Below, piece after piece: positions 39,831-49,948 of a stretch of DNA of 64,000 nucleotides. The notes below the pieces were generated by a model. The model had not been told where the DNA came from and did no database searches. It saw nothing but the letters and a program-made list of their open reading frames with translations. Every line of letters begins with the position of its first letter. Position 1 is the first letter of the stretch. The translations under genes and the position numbers were made by a program. Origin of the DNA: Vibrio aestivus (lineage in GTDB: Bacteria > Pseudomonadota > Gammaproteobacteria > Enterobacterales > Vibrionaceae); NCBI GenBank assembly GCA_003263845.1, contig JYJN01000138.1:57378-121377 (forward strand). Reading direction: 5' to 3'.

Positions 39831-40676
39831 ATGACGGTAATGAGCAATAATTATGTAGAAACTTCGCGTGCTTTTTCTCAAGAAGAGATCGGGGCCGCGC
39901 GCAATGCATTTTTGCAGTATGAACAAACTAAGCAAGTTCACTTGCTAACAGTAATGCCTATTGAAGAGGCGGTGGCTATTTTGCACGACTGTTCAATAAG
40001 CTATGTACAACAACTACTAACAGTACTAGAAACAGAAGGTCACGATAGGCGTGCCAGACACTTTGCTCACCAGCTTGGCTTTGTGCATTCTGAAGTTGAT
40101 ACGCCGCAGGGGTACTTAAGTACTTCCGTGCTGGAGCATGTAAAGCAGCGTATTGGTTGGATCATTGCGTTGGCTCTGCTGGGTATTGTATCGGGTCTGA
40201 TTATTGCCCAATATGAAGACACGCTAAGTCAGTTAGTTTTACTTGCGGTATACATGCCGGTTATTGCCGCAGCTGGTGGTAATACTGGTACTCAGGCAGC
40301 AACGTTGGTTATTCGAGCACTTGCAACCGGTGAGTTGAAAAAGCGTCAGTGGTTGGCCGTATTTTGGAAAGAGAGCCGCGTGGCACTTTGCCTAGCCTTA
40401 GCCATCGCGATTGTGATGATTGGTCGTATCGTATTTTTTAGCGATCCGGCATCAGCGGGTGGCTTTGACATCAATACAATTGCTCTAGCGGTTGCAGTTG
40501 CGTTGTTTATTCAAGTTACAATATCAACTACGCTTGGTGGCTTACTGCCTATACTTGCACGAGCTTTCAAGATGGACCCTGCCGTATTGGTGAGCCCTGT
40601 ACTTGCATCCATCGTTGATATCTCAGGTATGTGGATTTACTTTACAGTCGTAAATTACTTCTTGGGTATCTCCTGA
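39831..40676 (+). CDS. MgtE-type magnesium transporter lacking CBS domains
   Basis: Membrane protein of 281 residues whose C-terminal half is the MgtE/SLC41 divalent-cation channel with about five helices, including the pore-lining signature AAAGGNTGTQAATLVIRA. The N-terminal 110 residues resemble part of the MgtE N domain (helical repeats, VLETEGHDRRARHF). The paired CBS domains that gate typical MgtE proteins of about 450 residues are missing, so Mg sensing by the protein itself is likely reduced. The ATG at 39831 is taken because GGGAG lies seven bases before it. The 3' end overlaps the end of dacB on the other strand by 22 bases. A long structured leader precedes it. Confidence 0.85.
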   Translation: MTVMSNNYVETSRAFSQEEIGAARNAFLQYEQTKQVHLLTVMPIEEAVAILHDCSISYVQQLLTVLETEGHDRRARHFAHQLGFVHSEVDTPQGYLSTSVLEHVKQRIGWIIALALLGIVSGLIIAQYEDTLSQLVLLAVYMPVIAAAGGNTGTQAATLVIRALATGELKKRQWLAVFWKESRVALCLALAIAIVMIGRIVFFSDPASAGGFDINTIALAVAVALFIQVTISTTLGGLLPILARAFKMDPAVLVSPVLASIVDISGMWIYFTVVNYFLGIS

Positions 40677-42070
40677 CTGTAACGAACAACATCTTGATAA
40701 AACTGAGTTTCAAACTGAGTAATAGGAGCGATGACCGCAGGGCTATCGCTCTTTTTTCTAGGGTGATAATCGGCAACGAACTGAACAAATAGACTCGTTG
40801 GTTCGCCTTTCTCATTGAGCCCATAACCTGCCATGTTGTAGCTGCCATAGACAGAGCCGCTCTTGGCTGCTATTTGGCCTTTGATCGGTTCTTTTCTCAT
40901 ACTGCGTCGGTACTTCAGCGTTCCCGATTCACCTGCTCTAGGAAAAAGATCAATAAGTCCTAGTTTTTTGTCATGCTGCCAAATGTATTCAAGAATGCTC
41001 GCCATGGATTGGCTAGTAAGTAGGTTATTGCGAGACAAGCCAGAGCCATCGGCAAGCTGAGCATATTCTAAGTCGATTCCCGTGCGTGAAAAGATGATTT
41101 GTTTGATGGCTTCGGTGCCGTTACCAAAACTGCCCGCTTGTAAGTAAAAATGAGCACCAAGGGTTTTTGTGATGCTGTCTGCAATTAGGTTATCTGATTT
41201 CTTCAGCATCTCTTCAAGCAGTTCAGGCAAAGGAGCAGAATAGTGGGTGTAAACCGTTGCTGAATTATCAAGATTTGGTGTGCCAACTCGGACATTGCCA
41301 TTTATTGTCACGCCATGCTGATTTAGCAAGTTGTACGTCACTCTCGTTGTGTATAGCTCGGGATTTTGAATGGCAAATTTAAGTGGAAGGGGCTTTTCAC
41401 GTTCGACTAAGCACCCTTGAAGCTGATAGAAATTGTCTGGCTGACTAAGGAGTTCGAGAGTGCACAGAGTGCTCTCTTGATGCTCTTTCGTGACCGCTCT
41501 CGCTTTTGTCGACACATGGATAGGGAAATGTTCAGGCACATAAACTCGAGTCTTCCCTTGGGCTTGCGTATAGATAGACGCTTGAACGCAGTTACCGTCA
41601 ATAGAGATTGCACTGGCGGGGGCGCTATAACAGACGCCCAAAATATCCCAAGGCCAGCCGACGGCCCGATCGTAACCAGTGAAGGCAGAGTTATCTAACC
41701 ATATGTTGCCAATGGTTTGTCCTTTACTGTTTTCGCGTAGCGTTTTGACAATGTTATCAAGATCTTGAGAGGTAAAAGTAGGATCTCCAGAGAACTGAAT
41801 GATCCAATCATTACCGCTATTAAGTAATTTAGTTTCAAACTTGTGATCATTGTCTAACTCTAACGTGGCTGCTAAAGCGGTAATGATCTTTAGAGTGCTG
41901 GCTGGTGGGAAGAAATGCTCTGAATTGCTCTCAATGGAATTTTCATTACTTTCAGAGAGTTGTTTTACAACCAAGCTATGGCGAGACTCTTTCGGTAATG
42001 CGCTTGTATTGTAATTGGCCGCAACAACGGATGAAAAGCAGAGAGTAATGAAAAGCCAGCATTTATGCAT
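40655..42070 (-). CDS. dacB: D-alanyl-D-alanine carboxypeptidase/endopeptidase, PBP4 family
   Basis: Periplasmic low-molecular-weight penicillin-binding protein of about 471 residues that trims and cuts peptidoglycan stem peptides. A signal peptide (MHKCWLFITLCFSSVVAA) precedes the S13 peptidase domain. The active-site motifs are SxxK in PPASTLKII (about residue 57), SDN in KKSDNLIAD, and KSG in AAKSGSVYGSYN. The start at 42070 is preferred because GGAC lies eight bases before it and the signal peptide then begins at once; 42082 is possible. It converges on the Mg transporter gene with a 22-base overlap. Confidence 0.92.
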   Translation of the reverse strand: MHKCWLFITLCFSSVVAANYNTSALPKESRHSLVVKQLSESNENSIESNSEHFFPPASTLKIITALAATLELDNDHKFETKLLNSGNDWIIQFSGDPTFTSQDLDNIVKTLRENSKGQTIGNIWLDNSAFTGYDRAVGWPWDILGVCYSAPASAISIDGNCVQASIYTQAQGKTRVYVPEHFPIHVSTKARAVTKEHQESTLCTLELLSQPDNFYQLQGCLVEREKPLPLKFAIQNPELYTTRVTYNLLNQHGVTINGNVRVGTPNLDNSATVYTHYSAPLPELLEEMLKKSDNLIADSITKTLGAHFYLQAGSFGNGTEAIKQIIFSRTGIDLEYAQLADGSGLSRNNLLTSQSMASILEYIWQHDKKLGLIDLFPRAGESGTLKYRRSMRKEPIKGQIAAKSGSVYGSYNMAGYGLNEKGEPTSLFVQFVADYHPRKKSDSPAVIAPITQFETQFYQDVVRYSQEIPKK

Positions 42071-42171
42071 TGTGAAGTCCATGACAAACGAAATAGAAGC
42101 GATTTGTGGCGACAAAGCGCATTATGGAATTTGGTTAGTATAAAGAGAGCTTTGGTATTGGGCTAGCCTAA

Positions 42172-42205
42172 AAGAAGAAAGGCTTAGCAATTTGCTAAGC
42201 CTTTT
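42172..42205 (-). terminator. intrinsic terminator after ompU
   Basis: AGGCTTAGCAA/TTGCTAAGCCT, an 11-pair stem with T-rich flanks on both strands, about 40 bases past the ompU stop. Confidence 0.88.
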
Positions 42206-42246
42206 TCAAACCTATAGGTTTTGACTAAATTGAGTGTCTATCTGAT

Positions 42247-43242
42247 TTAGAAAGAGTACTTAAGACCAAGACGTAGCGTGTCTTCAGCATCTTTTGCACC
42301 TACTGAGCTCTCATCCATGTTGTTTAACATGTAGGCTAGGTAAGCATTGATGTTGCTGTTGAATTTGTAATCACCAGTAATTTCAAAGAAATCACTCTCG
42401 TCAGATTTAACGCCAGCAACTTCACCATCAGTTTTTTGGTAAGCACCCATTAGAGAGAAGCCGTTACCAAAGCCGTATTTAGCAGCAAGTTCGACACCGT
42501 TGAAATCCGTGCTACTTCTGTCGTCACGTTCACCTGTTGTGTAAGTACCTGCAACGTACAATGAATCTAGTGTGTAGTTAATACCTGCAATAATTGCCTC
42601 ACTTGAGCCTAGGTTCTCACCGTTGCTACCAGCTGAATAACCTAAGCCAAGGCCTAATCCCATTGGCAATGTGTAGATAACAGACAAGCCAGAAGTGTTA
42701 GTGTCTTTTGCTTCACCAAGAGAAACACTACCTTTAAGCGTTAGTGATTCATAGTCAGCGGTATACAGAATGGTGTTATTAATTTGCTCGTCAGAAGCAT
42801 CGATAAAAGCTTTTTGTGCACCAGTGAAAGTGGTGACATCCGACATTTGAGAGATTTGAACCGCTGCCGTATCTTGGCGACCAAATGATACAGCCCCAAA
42901 GCTACCGCTTAGACCTGCAAACATGTAACGTTGTTTGAAGTCAGTGTTAGCGTCGTTGCTTGTGCTTGAATTAACGCCTTGCTCTGCTTCGTAGAAGCCA
43001 AAACCAGAAAGATCACTAGTTATCTCTGTTGTGCCTCCTAGGTTAAGACGAAAACGGCTGTTATTCGCCATAGTGCCATCGATTTCGTTACCACTGTCAC
43101 CGATAAAATCACCACGGAATTCGGCACGGCCACCGATATTAAGTTCTGTACCGTCGCTGCTATATACGTTAGCTGCGTTAACACCAGATGCCGCTACCAC
43201 TGCTGCAGCTGATACCGCTAGAGTAATCAGATTCTTGTTCAT
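42247..43242 (-). CDS. ompU: outer membrane porin OmpU
   Basis: Trimeric general porin of the Gram-negative porin family, 331 residues. A signal peptide of about 23 residues ends in VNA, and the mature protein begins ANVYSSDGTELNIGGRAEFRG. The protein is made of alternating strands and ends in LGLKYSF with the C-terminal Phe needed for barrel assembly. The order dacB–ompU–greA matches V. cholerae, where OmpU is activated by ToxR and tied to bile resistance. Here the upstream region is 482 bases and shared with greA; I saw a TTGACA box (43357–43362 on the minus strand) but no clear ToxR repeats. Confidence 0.93.
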   Translation of the reverse strand: MNKNLITLAVSAAAVVAASGVNAANVYSSDGTELNIGGRAEFRGDFIGDSGNEIDGTMANNSRFRLNLGGTTEITSDLSGFGFYEAEQGVNSSTSNDANTDFKQRYMFAGLSGSFGAVSFGRQDTAAVQISQMSDVTTFTGAQKAFIDASDEQINNTILYTADYESLTLKGSVSLGEAKDTNTSGLSVIYTLPMGLGLGLGYSAGSNGENLGSSEAIIAGINYTLDSLYVAGTYTTGERDDRSSTDFNGVELAAKYGFGNGFSLMGAYQKTDGEVAGVKSDESDFFEITGDYKFNSNINAYLAYMLNNMDESSVGAKDAEDTLRLGLKYSF

Positions 43243-43724
43243 TTTAATAGTCCTAATTTACTGTCCATAAATAGTTGTATTTGCGAGGCACTTCGCATCG
43301 CAATGCTTAGAGTGGACGCATAGTTGTAATTAATCAAGTTTCATATGTAAGAAATATGTCAAAGGTGTGAAATATGATTACCTTTTAAGCAATATGTTGA
43401 TTTTGGGTAATGGACGGTGTTTTTAAGTACTGATGAAATGACCTAAATACTCAGGCCTCACAACTTAGAGTTCAGTATTTAAATGCAAAGGCGTGGCTTA
43501 CAATGATGTAGAGATGAGTTGAAGTTCCCATTTAAGAGGCGTATGGATGCGAGAGCTAAGTTGGATTTTGTGTAGCTCGATAAGACAAATGCTCAAATTT
43601 GGATGATTTAAAACACGACATTGTTTACACTAAGCAAAATAATGAATTCTTTTACTACCTGATCCGACTGTGGGTTGGGTAGTTTTGTTTTGTCCAAAGT
43701 ATACTTTGGCAATAGAGGTAGAAG
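43243..43724. other. 482-base divergent control region of ompU and greA
   Basis: No gene seen. On the minus strand a perfect −35 hexamer TTGACA lies at 43357–43362 without a good −10 at standard spacing, as is common for activator-dependent porin promoters. On the plus side a 16-base palindrome (43694–43709) sits just before the greA ribosome site. Confidence 0.5.
43694..43709 (+). repeat. perfect 16-base palindrome before greA
   Basis: CCAAAGTATACTTTGG, ending four bases before the GAGG ribosome site of greA. It contains TATACT, which could serve as a −10 box, so it may be an operator overlapping a promoter; the protein is unknown. Confidence 0.55.
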
Positions 43725-44198
43725 ATGGAAAAAGTTCCAATGACAACGCGCGGTGAACAGCTGCTGCGCACAGAGCTTGAAAGATTACTTAAGCTTCGCC
43801 CACAAATTTCTGAGGCAATTGCTGAGGCTCGCGAGCTAGGTGACTTGAAAGAAAATGCTGAATATCACGCAGCACGTGAAGAGCAAGGTATCTGCGAAGC
43901 TCAGATCCGCGACATTGAATACAAACTGTCAGTTGCACAAGTTATCGATGTCACTAGCATGGAAAACACGGGCAAGATCATCTTTGGCTCTACGGTAACG
44001 CTAATTGATGTTGATACCGATGAAGAGAAAACATACCAAATCGTTGGTGATGATGAAGCGGACATTAAAGCTGGCCGTATTTCTGTCAGTTCGCCAATCG
44101 CTCGTGGCTTGATCGGTAAGCTCGAAGGTGATGAGGTTGTGATTTCAACACCAGGTGGCGACAAAGATTTTGAAATCGATAAAGTTGAATACATCTAA
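43725..44198 (+). CDS. greA: transcription elongation factor GreA
   Basis: Cleavage factor of 157 residues that rescues backtracked RNA polymerase by reaching through its secondary channel. The N-terminal coiled coil carries the acidic tip ([18 protein letters not shown], with the Asp and Glu near residues 41–44). The C-terminal FKBP-like domain includes [25 protein letters not shown]. Start ATG with GAGG six bases upstream. A bidirectional terminator separates it from convergent yhbY. Confidence 0.97.
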   Translation: MEKVPMTTRGEQLLRTELERLLKLRPQISEAIAEARELGDLKENAEYHAAREEQGICEAQIRDIEYKLSVAQVIDVTSMENTGKIIFGSTVTLIDVDTDEEKTYQIVGDDEADIKAGRISVSSPIARGLIGKLEGDEVVISTPGGDKDFEIDKVEYI

Positions 44199-44224
44199 AA
44201 TGGATTGACCATTTTAATGGGATT

Positions 44225-44252
44225 AAAAAAGGTCGCGAATGCGACCTTTTTT
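44225..44252 (+). terminator. bidirectional terminator between greA and yhbY
   Basis: AAAAAAGGTCGC-GAAT-GCGACCTTTTTT; symmetric A and T runs serve both convergent genes. Confidence 0.92.
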
Positions 44253-44291
44253 GTTACTTGCTATTTACCACAATGATGGTAAACCAAAGTA

Positions 44292-44588
44292 CTATTTACG
44301 TGGAAGTTCGATCTTGCGAGCTTCAGACTGGCGATACAATACCAGTACTTTACCAATAGTCTGTACTTTCTCTGCGTTAGTTTCACGCACGATAGCATCG
44401 ATAATTAGTTGTTTTGTCTCACGATCTTCAGATGCCACTTTAATTTTGATCAGTTCATGGTGATCAAGGGCAATCTCGATTTCTGCTAGAACAGCTTCAG
44501 TGAGTCCATTCGCGCCCATAAGCACGACAGGTTTTAGACTGTGCGCTAGGCCTTTAAGATGCTGCTTTTGTTTGGTGCTTAGGTTCAT
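44292..44588 (-). CDS. yhbY: ribosome assembly RNA-binding protein YhbY
   Basis: Single CRM-domain protein of 98 residues that associates with pre-50S ribosomal particles. It begins MNLSTKQKQHLKGLAHSLKPVVLMGANGL with the conserved GxxG-type loop, followed by the helix TEAVLAEIEIALDHHELIKIKV. It is divergent from rlmE, another 50S maturation gene, across 147 bases, the usual arrangement in gammaproteobacteria. Confidence 0.94.
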   Translation of the reverse strand: MNLSTKQKQHLKGLAHSLKPVVLMGANGLTEAVLAEIEIALDHHELIKIKVASEDRETKQLIIDAIVRETNAEKVQTIGKVLVLYRQSEARKIELPRK

Positions 44589-44735
44589 TACGCGGCCAAT
44601 TTTCTTTACTATTAGGGTTGAAAAAACCTATTTTAACGCCATCTATGGCTAAAGACTATAATTTGTTAGTGATAGGCGGTAACTATCGCAGCAATACGCA
44701 CTAACAAGTCCCCAATCTATCTTATTGAGAATAGA

Positions 44736-45365
44736 ATGAGTAAACAGAAGCACTCGGCCAGTTCTGGTCGTTGGTTGAAGGAGCACTTCGACGACAAGTA
44801 TGCGAACGAAGCCAGAAAAAAAGGTTACCGTTCACGCGCTTACTTTAAAATGGAAGAGATCCAGACTAAAGATAAATTATTAGCCTCAGGAATGACGGTC
44901 GTGGATTTAGGCGCGGCTCCTGGTGGGTGGTCTCAATATGCTGCTAAAATAGTTGGAGATTCTGGGCAAATTATCGCTTGTGACTTGCTCCCGATGGATC
45001 CAATCTCTGGGGTGAGCTTTTTACAAGGTGATTTCAGAGAAGATGCTGTCCTAGAGGCGCTGTTAGAAAGAATTCAGCCAAGCATGGTGGACGTGGTTAT
45101 GTCAGATATGGCGCCTAATATTGCAGGCAACAATTCTGTAGACCAGCCGCGAGCAATGTATCTCGTTGAGTTGGCATTGGATATGTGTCGACAAGTTCTG
45201 GCAACCAATGGTAGCTTTGTGGTCAAAGTGTTCCAAGGTGAAGGATTTGATCAATACGTAAAAGATGTACGAGATATGTTCAAAACCGTGAAGGTTCGAA
45301 AACCTGATTCTTCTCGAGCTCGTTCTCGTGAAGTATTCATTGTAGCCACTGGTTACAAAGGTTAA
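44736..45365 (+). CDS. rlmE: 23S rRNA (uridine-2552-2'-O)-methyltransferase RlmE
   Basis: FtsJ/RrmJ-type methyltransferase of 209 residues that modifies U2552 in the 50S A-site, a late step of ribosome assembly. The SAM motif is [15 protein letters not shown] (about 55–69). The K-D-K-E catalytic set fits Lys in AYFKMEEI, Asp in VMSDMAPN, Lys in [11 protein letters not shown] and Glu in SREVFIVA. ftsH follows 99 bases downstream, the classical rlmE–ftsH heat-shock pair. Confidence 0.96.
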   Translation: MSKQKHSASSGRWLKEHFDDKYANEARKKGYRSRAYFKMEEIQTKDKLLASGMTVVDLGAAPGGWSQYAAKIVGDSGQIIACDLLPMDPISGVSFLQGDFREDAVLEALLERIQPSMVDVVMSDMAPNIAGNNSVDQPRAMYLVELALDMCRQVLATNGSFVVKVFQGEGFDQYVKDVRDMFKTVKVRKPDSSRARSREVFIVATGYKG

Positions 45366-45464
45366 CTCTTTTGCTGCTAAAGGCAAAAGTTAACACTATA
45401 GCTACAGGTTTCAAACTGTAGTACCCTACCTTTAATTACAATTAGTTATCGCGAGGCTTACACC

Positions 45465-47424
45465 TTGAGTGACATGGCAAAAAATTTAATACTGTGGTTA
45501 GTCATTGCTGTCGTTTTAATGTCCGTTTTCCAGAGCTTCGGCCCTGGTGAAAATAACGGTCGAGCAGTTGATTACACTACGTTTGTACAGGAAGTTGGCC
45601 AAGGCCAGATTCAGGAAGCAACATTCAAAGACGGTGAAATTACGTTCGTTCGTCGTGGCGGTGGTTCTCGCTATGTAACTTACATGCCTGTGTATGATCA
45701 GAAACTCCTTGATGACCTGATCAATCAAAATGTGAAAGTTCAAGGTACTCCTCCAGAAGAGCAGAGCCTACTTGGTACTATCTTCATCTCTTGGTTCCCA
45801 ATGATCTTACTGATTGGTGTATGGATTTTCTTCATGCGTCAAATGCAAGGCGGTGGCGGTAAAGGCGCTATGTCTTTCGGTAAGAGTAAAGCTCGAATGA
45901 TGAGCGAAGAGCAGATCAAGACCACTTTTTGCAGACGTTGCAGGTTGTGACGAAGCAAAAGAAGACGTTAAAGAGCTGGTCGACTACTTGCGTGACCCAA
46001 GCCGTTTCCAAAAACTTGGCGGTAAGATCCCAACCGGTGTTCTTATGGTTGGTCCTCCAGGTACAGGTAAAACACTTCTTGCTAAAGCAATTGCTGGTGA
46101 AGCGAAAGTACCATTCTTTACTATCTCTGGTTCTGACTTCGTTGAAATGTTTGTTGGTGTTGGTGCATCTCGTGTACGTGACATGTTCGAACAAGCGAAG
46201 AAAGCAGCACCTTGTATCATCTTTATCGATGAGATTGATGCGGTAGGTCGCCAACGTGGTGCAGGTGTAGGTGGTGGTCACGATGAGCGTGAGCAAACAC
46301 TGAACCAAATGCTAGTAGAAATGGATGGTTTCGAAGGTAACGAAGGTATCATCGTTATCGCCGCAACTAACCGTCCAGACGTACTAGACCCAGCGCTACT
46401 TCGTCCTGGCCGTTTTGACCGTCAAGTTGTGGTTGGTTTACCAGACGTACGTGGTCGTGAACAGATTCTTAAAGTTCACATGCGCAAAGTGCCTCTAGCG
46501 GGTGACGTTGAGCCTTCTTTGATCGCTCGCGGTACACCAGGCTTTTCTGGTGCAGACCTAGCTAACCTTGTTAACGAAGCAGCACTATTCGCAGCTCGTG
46601 GCAATAAGCGCAACGTATCCATGGTCGAGTTTGAGCTTGCGAAAGACAAAATCATGATGGGTGCAGAGCGCCGCTCAATGGTGATGTCTGAGGAAACGAA
46701 AGAGTCAACGGCATACCACGAAGCTGGTCACGCAATTGTTGGTCGCCTAGTTCCTGAGCATGATCCAGTGTACAAAGTGTCTATTATTCCTCGCGGACGT
46801 GCGCTAGGTGTCACTATGTATCTTCCTGAGCAAGACCGTGTGAGCATGTCTCGCCAACATCTAGAATCTATGGTGTCTAGTTTGTACGGTGGCCGTTTAG
46901 CTGAAGAGCTTATTTACGGTAAAGACAAAGTTTCTACGGGTGCATCAAACGATATCGAACGTGCGACTGATATTGCACGTAAGATGGTGACTCAGTGGGG
47001 TTTCTCTGAAAAGCTTGGTCCGCTGCTGTACGCAGAAGATGAAGGTGAAGTATTCCTTGGTCGCAGCGTAACTCAGACTAAACATGTTTCTGATGATACG
47101 GCTAAGCTGATTGATGACGAAGTACGTATGATCATCGACCGCAACTATGACCGTGCGAAGCAAATTCTTGAAGATAATATGGACATCATGCACACAATGA
47201 AAGATGCATTGATGAAGTATGAAACGATTGATGCTGGTCAGATCGATGATCTGATGGAGCGCAAGAGTGATATTCGAGAGCCAGCAGGTTGGGGTGAAAA
47301 CAATAACGCTCCTGCTTCAGAAGCAAAATCTGAAGCGAAGCCAGAAGCTGAAGCTGAATCAGAAAAAGCTGCGCCAGTAGCAGAAGAGCAAACAGAGTCT
47401 GAAGAAAAGAAAGACGCTGAATAG
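45465..47424 (+). CDS. ftsH: ATP-dependent zinc metalloprotease FtsH (one frameshift)
   Basis: Membrane AAA+ protease, about 652 residues, essential in E. coli through control of LpxC. Helix 1 (about 8–25) and helix 2 (about 103–125) flank a periplasmic domain. Walker A is GPPGTGKT (196–203), Walker B is [12 protein letters not shown], the second region of homology follows, and the zinc site is HEAGH (418–422). The frame breaks in a T5 run at 45926–45930; four T restore [24 protein letters not shown] at 45465 is taken as the start because GAGG lies eight bases upstream. The last 35 residues are an Ala/Glu/Lys-rich tail. The gene is essential, so the break is almost certainly an error. Confidence 0.95.
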
Positions 47425-47439
47425 AGCTTTATAAGATAG

Positions 47440-47468
47440 AAACCCCGGGGATAGTCCCGGGGTTTTTC
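47440..47468 (+). terminator. intrinsic terminator after ftsH
   Basis: AAACCCCGGGGATAGTCCCGGGGTTTTT; folP therefore probably needs its own promoter or read-through. Confidence 0.88.
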
Positions 47469-47516
47469 TATTTTAGTAACCCAGAAAATAGCATTTAATT
47501 GTCACGGTTAATTTTC

Positions 47517-48347
47517 ATGATCTTATATGCAAACGACAAACAGCTAGACTTGTCAGTCCCACAAGTGATGGGAATTATTAATGTCACTCCCGATTCGTTT
47601 TCTGATGGCGGGAAATTTAACTCTGTTGATGCGGCACTTGATCAGGCTACTAAGATCATTGCTGCTGGAGCAACTATTCTCGATATCGGCGGTGAGTCGA
47701 CGCGCCCTGGAGCTCCAGATGTCGAGTTAGAAGAAGAGTTAAATCGTGTTATTCCAGTGATTGAAGCCATAAGAGCGCAAAATCAAATCTGGATTTCCGT
47801 TGATACCAGCAAAGCAGAAGTGATGCGCCAAGCAGTTAAGGCTGGCGCTGACATTATTAATGATGTCAGAGCACTGCAAGAGCCAGGTGCTCTAGAAGCG
47901 GCAGCTGAGGCGAATGTACCTGTGTGTTTGATGCACATGCAAGGCCAACCAAGAACCATGCAAAGCGCGCCACATTACGAAGATATCCTATCCGACATCA
48001 GCGAGTTTTTGGAAGAGCGCGTTAAGGCTTGTGAATCAGTAGGGATTGCGAAAGAAAAGCTAATCCTTGATCCGGGCTTTGGTTTTGGTAAAACTTTGGC
48101 GCATAATTACCACCTTTTGGCACATTTGGAACAATTTCATCAACTAGGCCTACCTTTGCTTGCTGGTATGTCTAGAAAGTCTATGATTTTTAAAGTGCTA
48201 GATAAAAAGCCTGCCGACTGTACAGTCGCTAGCGTGACTTGCGCAACGATTGCTGCGATGAAAGGCGCACAAATTCTTCGTGTTCATGATGTTGATGAAA
48301 CGATTGAAGCGATGAAAATGGTACAGATGGTTCAGGCGAACCACTAA
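47517..48347 (+). CDS. folP: dihydropteroate synthase
   Basis: Folate-pathway enzyme of about 276 residues that joins p-aminobenzoate to dihydropterin pyrophosphate; the target of sulfonamides. TIM-barrel signatures are [17 protein letters not shown] (about 18–34), [35 protein letters not shown] and [10 protein letters not shown]. The ATG at 47517 has only a weak ribosome site, and an in-frame TTG at 47499 is the alternative. It is followed 28 bases later by glmM, as in E. coli. Confidence 0.95.
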   Translation: MILYANDKQLDLSVPQVMGIINVTPDSFSDGGKFNSVDAALDQATKIIAAGATILDIGGESTRPGAPDVELEEELNRVIPVIEAIRAQNQIWISVDTSKAEVMRQAVKAGADIINDVRALQEPGALEAAAEANVPVCLMHMQGQPRTMQSAPHYEDILSDISEFLEERVKACESVGIAKEKLILDPGFGFGKTLAHNYHLLAHLEQFHQLGLPLLAGMSRKSMIFKVLDKKPADCTVASVTCATIAAMKGAQILRVHDVDETIEAMKMVQMVQANH

Positions 48348-48375
48348 AAACAGATAAAAAACTGAAGGATTTACC

Positions 48376-49716
48376 ATGTCTGATAAGAGACGTTATTTTG
48401 GTACAGATGGTGTACGTGGCAAAGTGGGCCAAATATCCAATCACGCCTGACTTTGTGTTAAAGCTAGGTTGGGCTGCGGGGCGTGTACTTGCTAAGCAGG
48501 GCACTAAGAAAGTAATTATTGGCAAAGATACTCGTATCTCGGGTTATATGCTTGAATCAGCATTAGAAGCTGGCCTTGCTGCTGCGGGGCTAAAAGCGAC
48601 ATTTACGGGGCCGATGCCAACGCCTGCTGTAGCTTATCTAACACAAACATTTCGTGCGGAAGCTGGGATTGTAATCTCTGCATCGCACAACCCATATTAC
48701 GATAACGGCATTAAATTCTTCTCATCGGAAGGTACCAAGCTTCCTGATGACATTGAATTGGCCATTGAAGCCGAACTCGACAAGGACATTGAATGTGTGG
48801 AGTCCTCACTACTTGGTAAAGCAGTTCGTTTGGATGATGCTGCTGGGCGTTATATTGAGTTTTGTAAGAGCACTTTCCCATCAGAGCTGAGCCTTGCTGA
48901 CCTAAAGATTGTGGTTGACTGTGCGCATGGGGCGACTTACCACATTGCTCCAAACGTCTTTAAAGAGCTAGGCGCAGAAGTTATTGCAATGGGAGTTGAG
49001 CCAAACGGCACTAACATTAATGCTGAAGTGGGTGCGACAGACGTACGTGCACTGCAAAAACGCGTAATAGAAGAAAAAGCGCATTTAGGCTTAGCATTTG
49101 ATGGCGATGGTGACCGAATCATCATGGTTGATGAACTAGGTAATAAGATCGATGGTGATCAGATTGCCTACATTATCGCTCGTGATGCTCTACGTCGTGG
49201 CGAACTTAAAGGTGGCGTTGTTGGTACGTTAATGACTAACCTAGGGATGGAGAATGGCTTAAAACAGTTAGGCATTCCATTTGTTCGCGCTGCGGTTGGC
49301 GATCGTTACGTAATGGAGCGACTACTTGAAAAAGGTTGGAAGATCGGTGCAGAAAACTCAGGCCACGTGATTTTGCTGGATAAAGTAACCACGGGTGATG
49401 CGATTGTTGCTGCGCTTCAAGTACTGGCTTCTGTTGTTGGCAGTGAAATGACGCTAAATGAGTTGTCTCAAGGCATGACACTTTACCCTCAAGTTCTTGA
49501 GAATGTTCGTTTCAGTGGTGATTCTAACCCATTAGATGCAGAAGCAGTTAAAGCCGCGGTTGTCGAAGCTGAATCTAAGCTTGGTGAAAAAGGTCGAGTG
49601 CTTTTACGTAAGTCGGGTACCGAGCCTTTGTTGCGTGTCATGGTAGAAGCGAAGATGCCGATTTAGTTCAAAGCTGCGCTACAACAATTGCTGAAACAGT
49701 AAAAGCAAACTGCTGA
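48376..49716 (+). CDS. glmM: phosphoglucosamine mutase (two frameshifts)
   Basis: Converts glucosamine-6-phosphate to glucosamine-1-phosphate for UDP-GlcNAc and hence peptidoglycan and LPS. The phosphoserine loop is [13 protein letters not shown], the metal loop is DGDGDR, the sugar loop is GAENSGHV, and the phosphate loop is [14 protein letters not shown]. The frame breaks after [19 protein letters not shown] at an extra A (48431–48433), and again near 49649. There one added base restores [25 protein letters not shown] and the stop at 49714. The repaired length of 446 residues equals that I recall for V. cholerae GlmM. It is essential, so both breaks are likely errors. Confidence 0.94.
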
Positions 49717-49739
49717 TAATCCATTGCGATTAGTAAGAA

Positions 49740-49771
49740 AAGCCGAAAAGCGATTGTTTCGGCTTTTTTTT
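49740..49771 (+). terminator. intrinsic terminator after glmM
   Basis: AGCCGAAA…TTTCGGCT followed by a long T run, 24 bases past the repaired glmM stop. Confidence 0.9.
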
Positions 49772-49813
49772 GACCGTTTGATTGGGTAAATGAGACATTT
49801 CTACAATTTTTTC

Positions 49814-49842
49814 TTGTCAGCGACAGGGGCTTTCGCTAGTAT
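49814..49842 (+). promoter_or_regulatory. predicted sigma-70 promoter of secG
   Basis: TTGTCA-N17-TAGTAT, start expected near 49850, giving a leader of about 100 bases for the secG–tRNA-Leu transcript. Confidence 0.65.
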
Positions 49843-49948
49843 TGCTCGGCCTTCAGTTAGGAGGTCGCTAGCCTTGTTCTAAAATATCTTGATTAGCATC
49901 ATGAATTAGAACGGCGCTGGCTCAACAATTTGGAACATAGGTGGAAAA

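Noticed and set aside
39560..39831. M-box Mg riboswitch
   Set aside because: I could not match the M-box core; the stems seen are different and include a short ORF.
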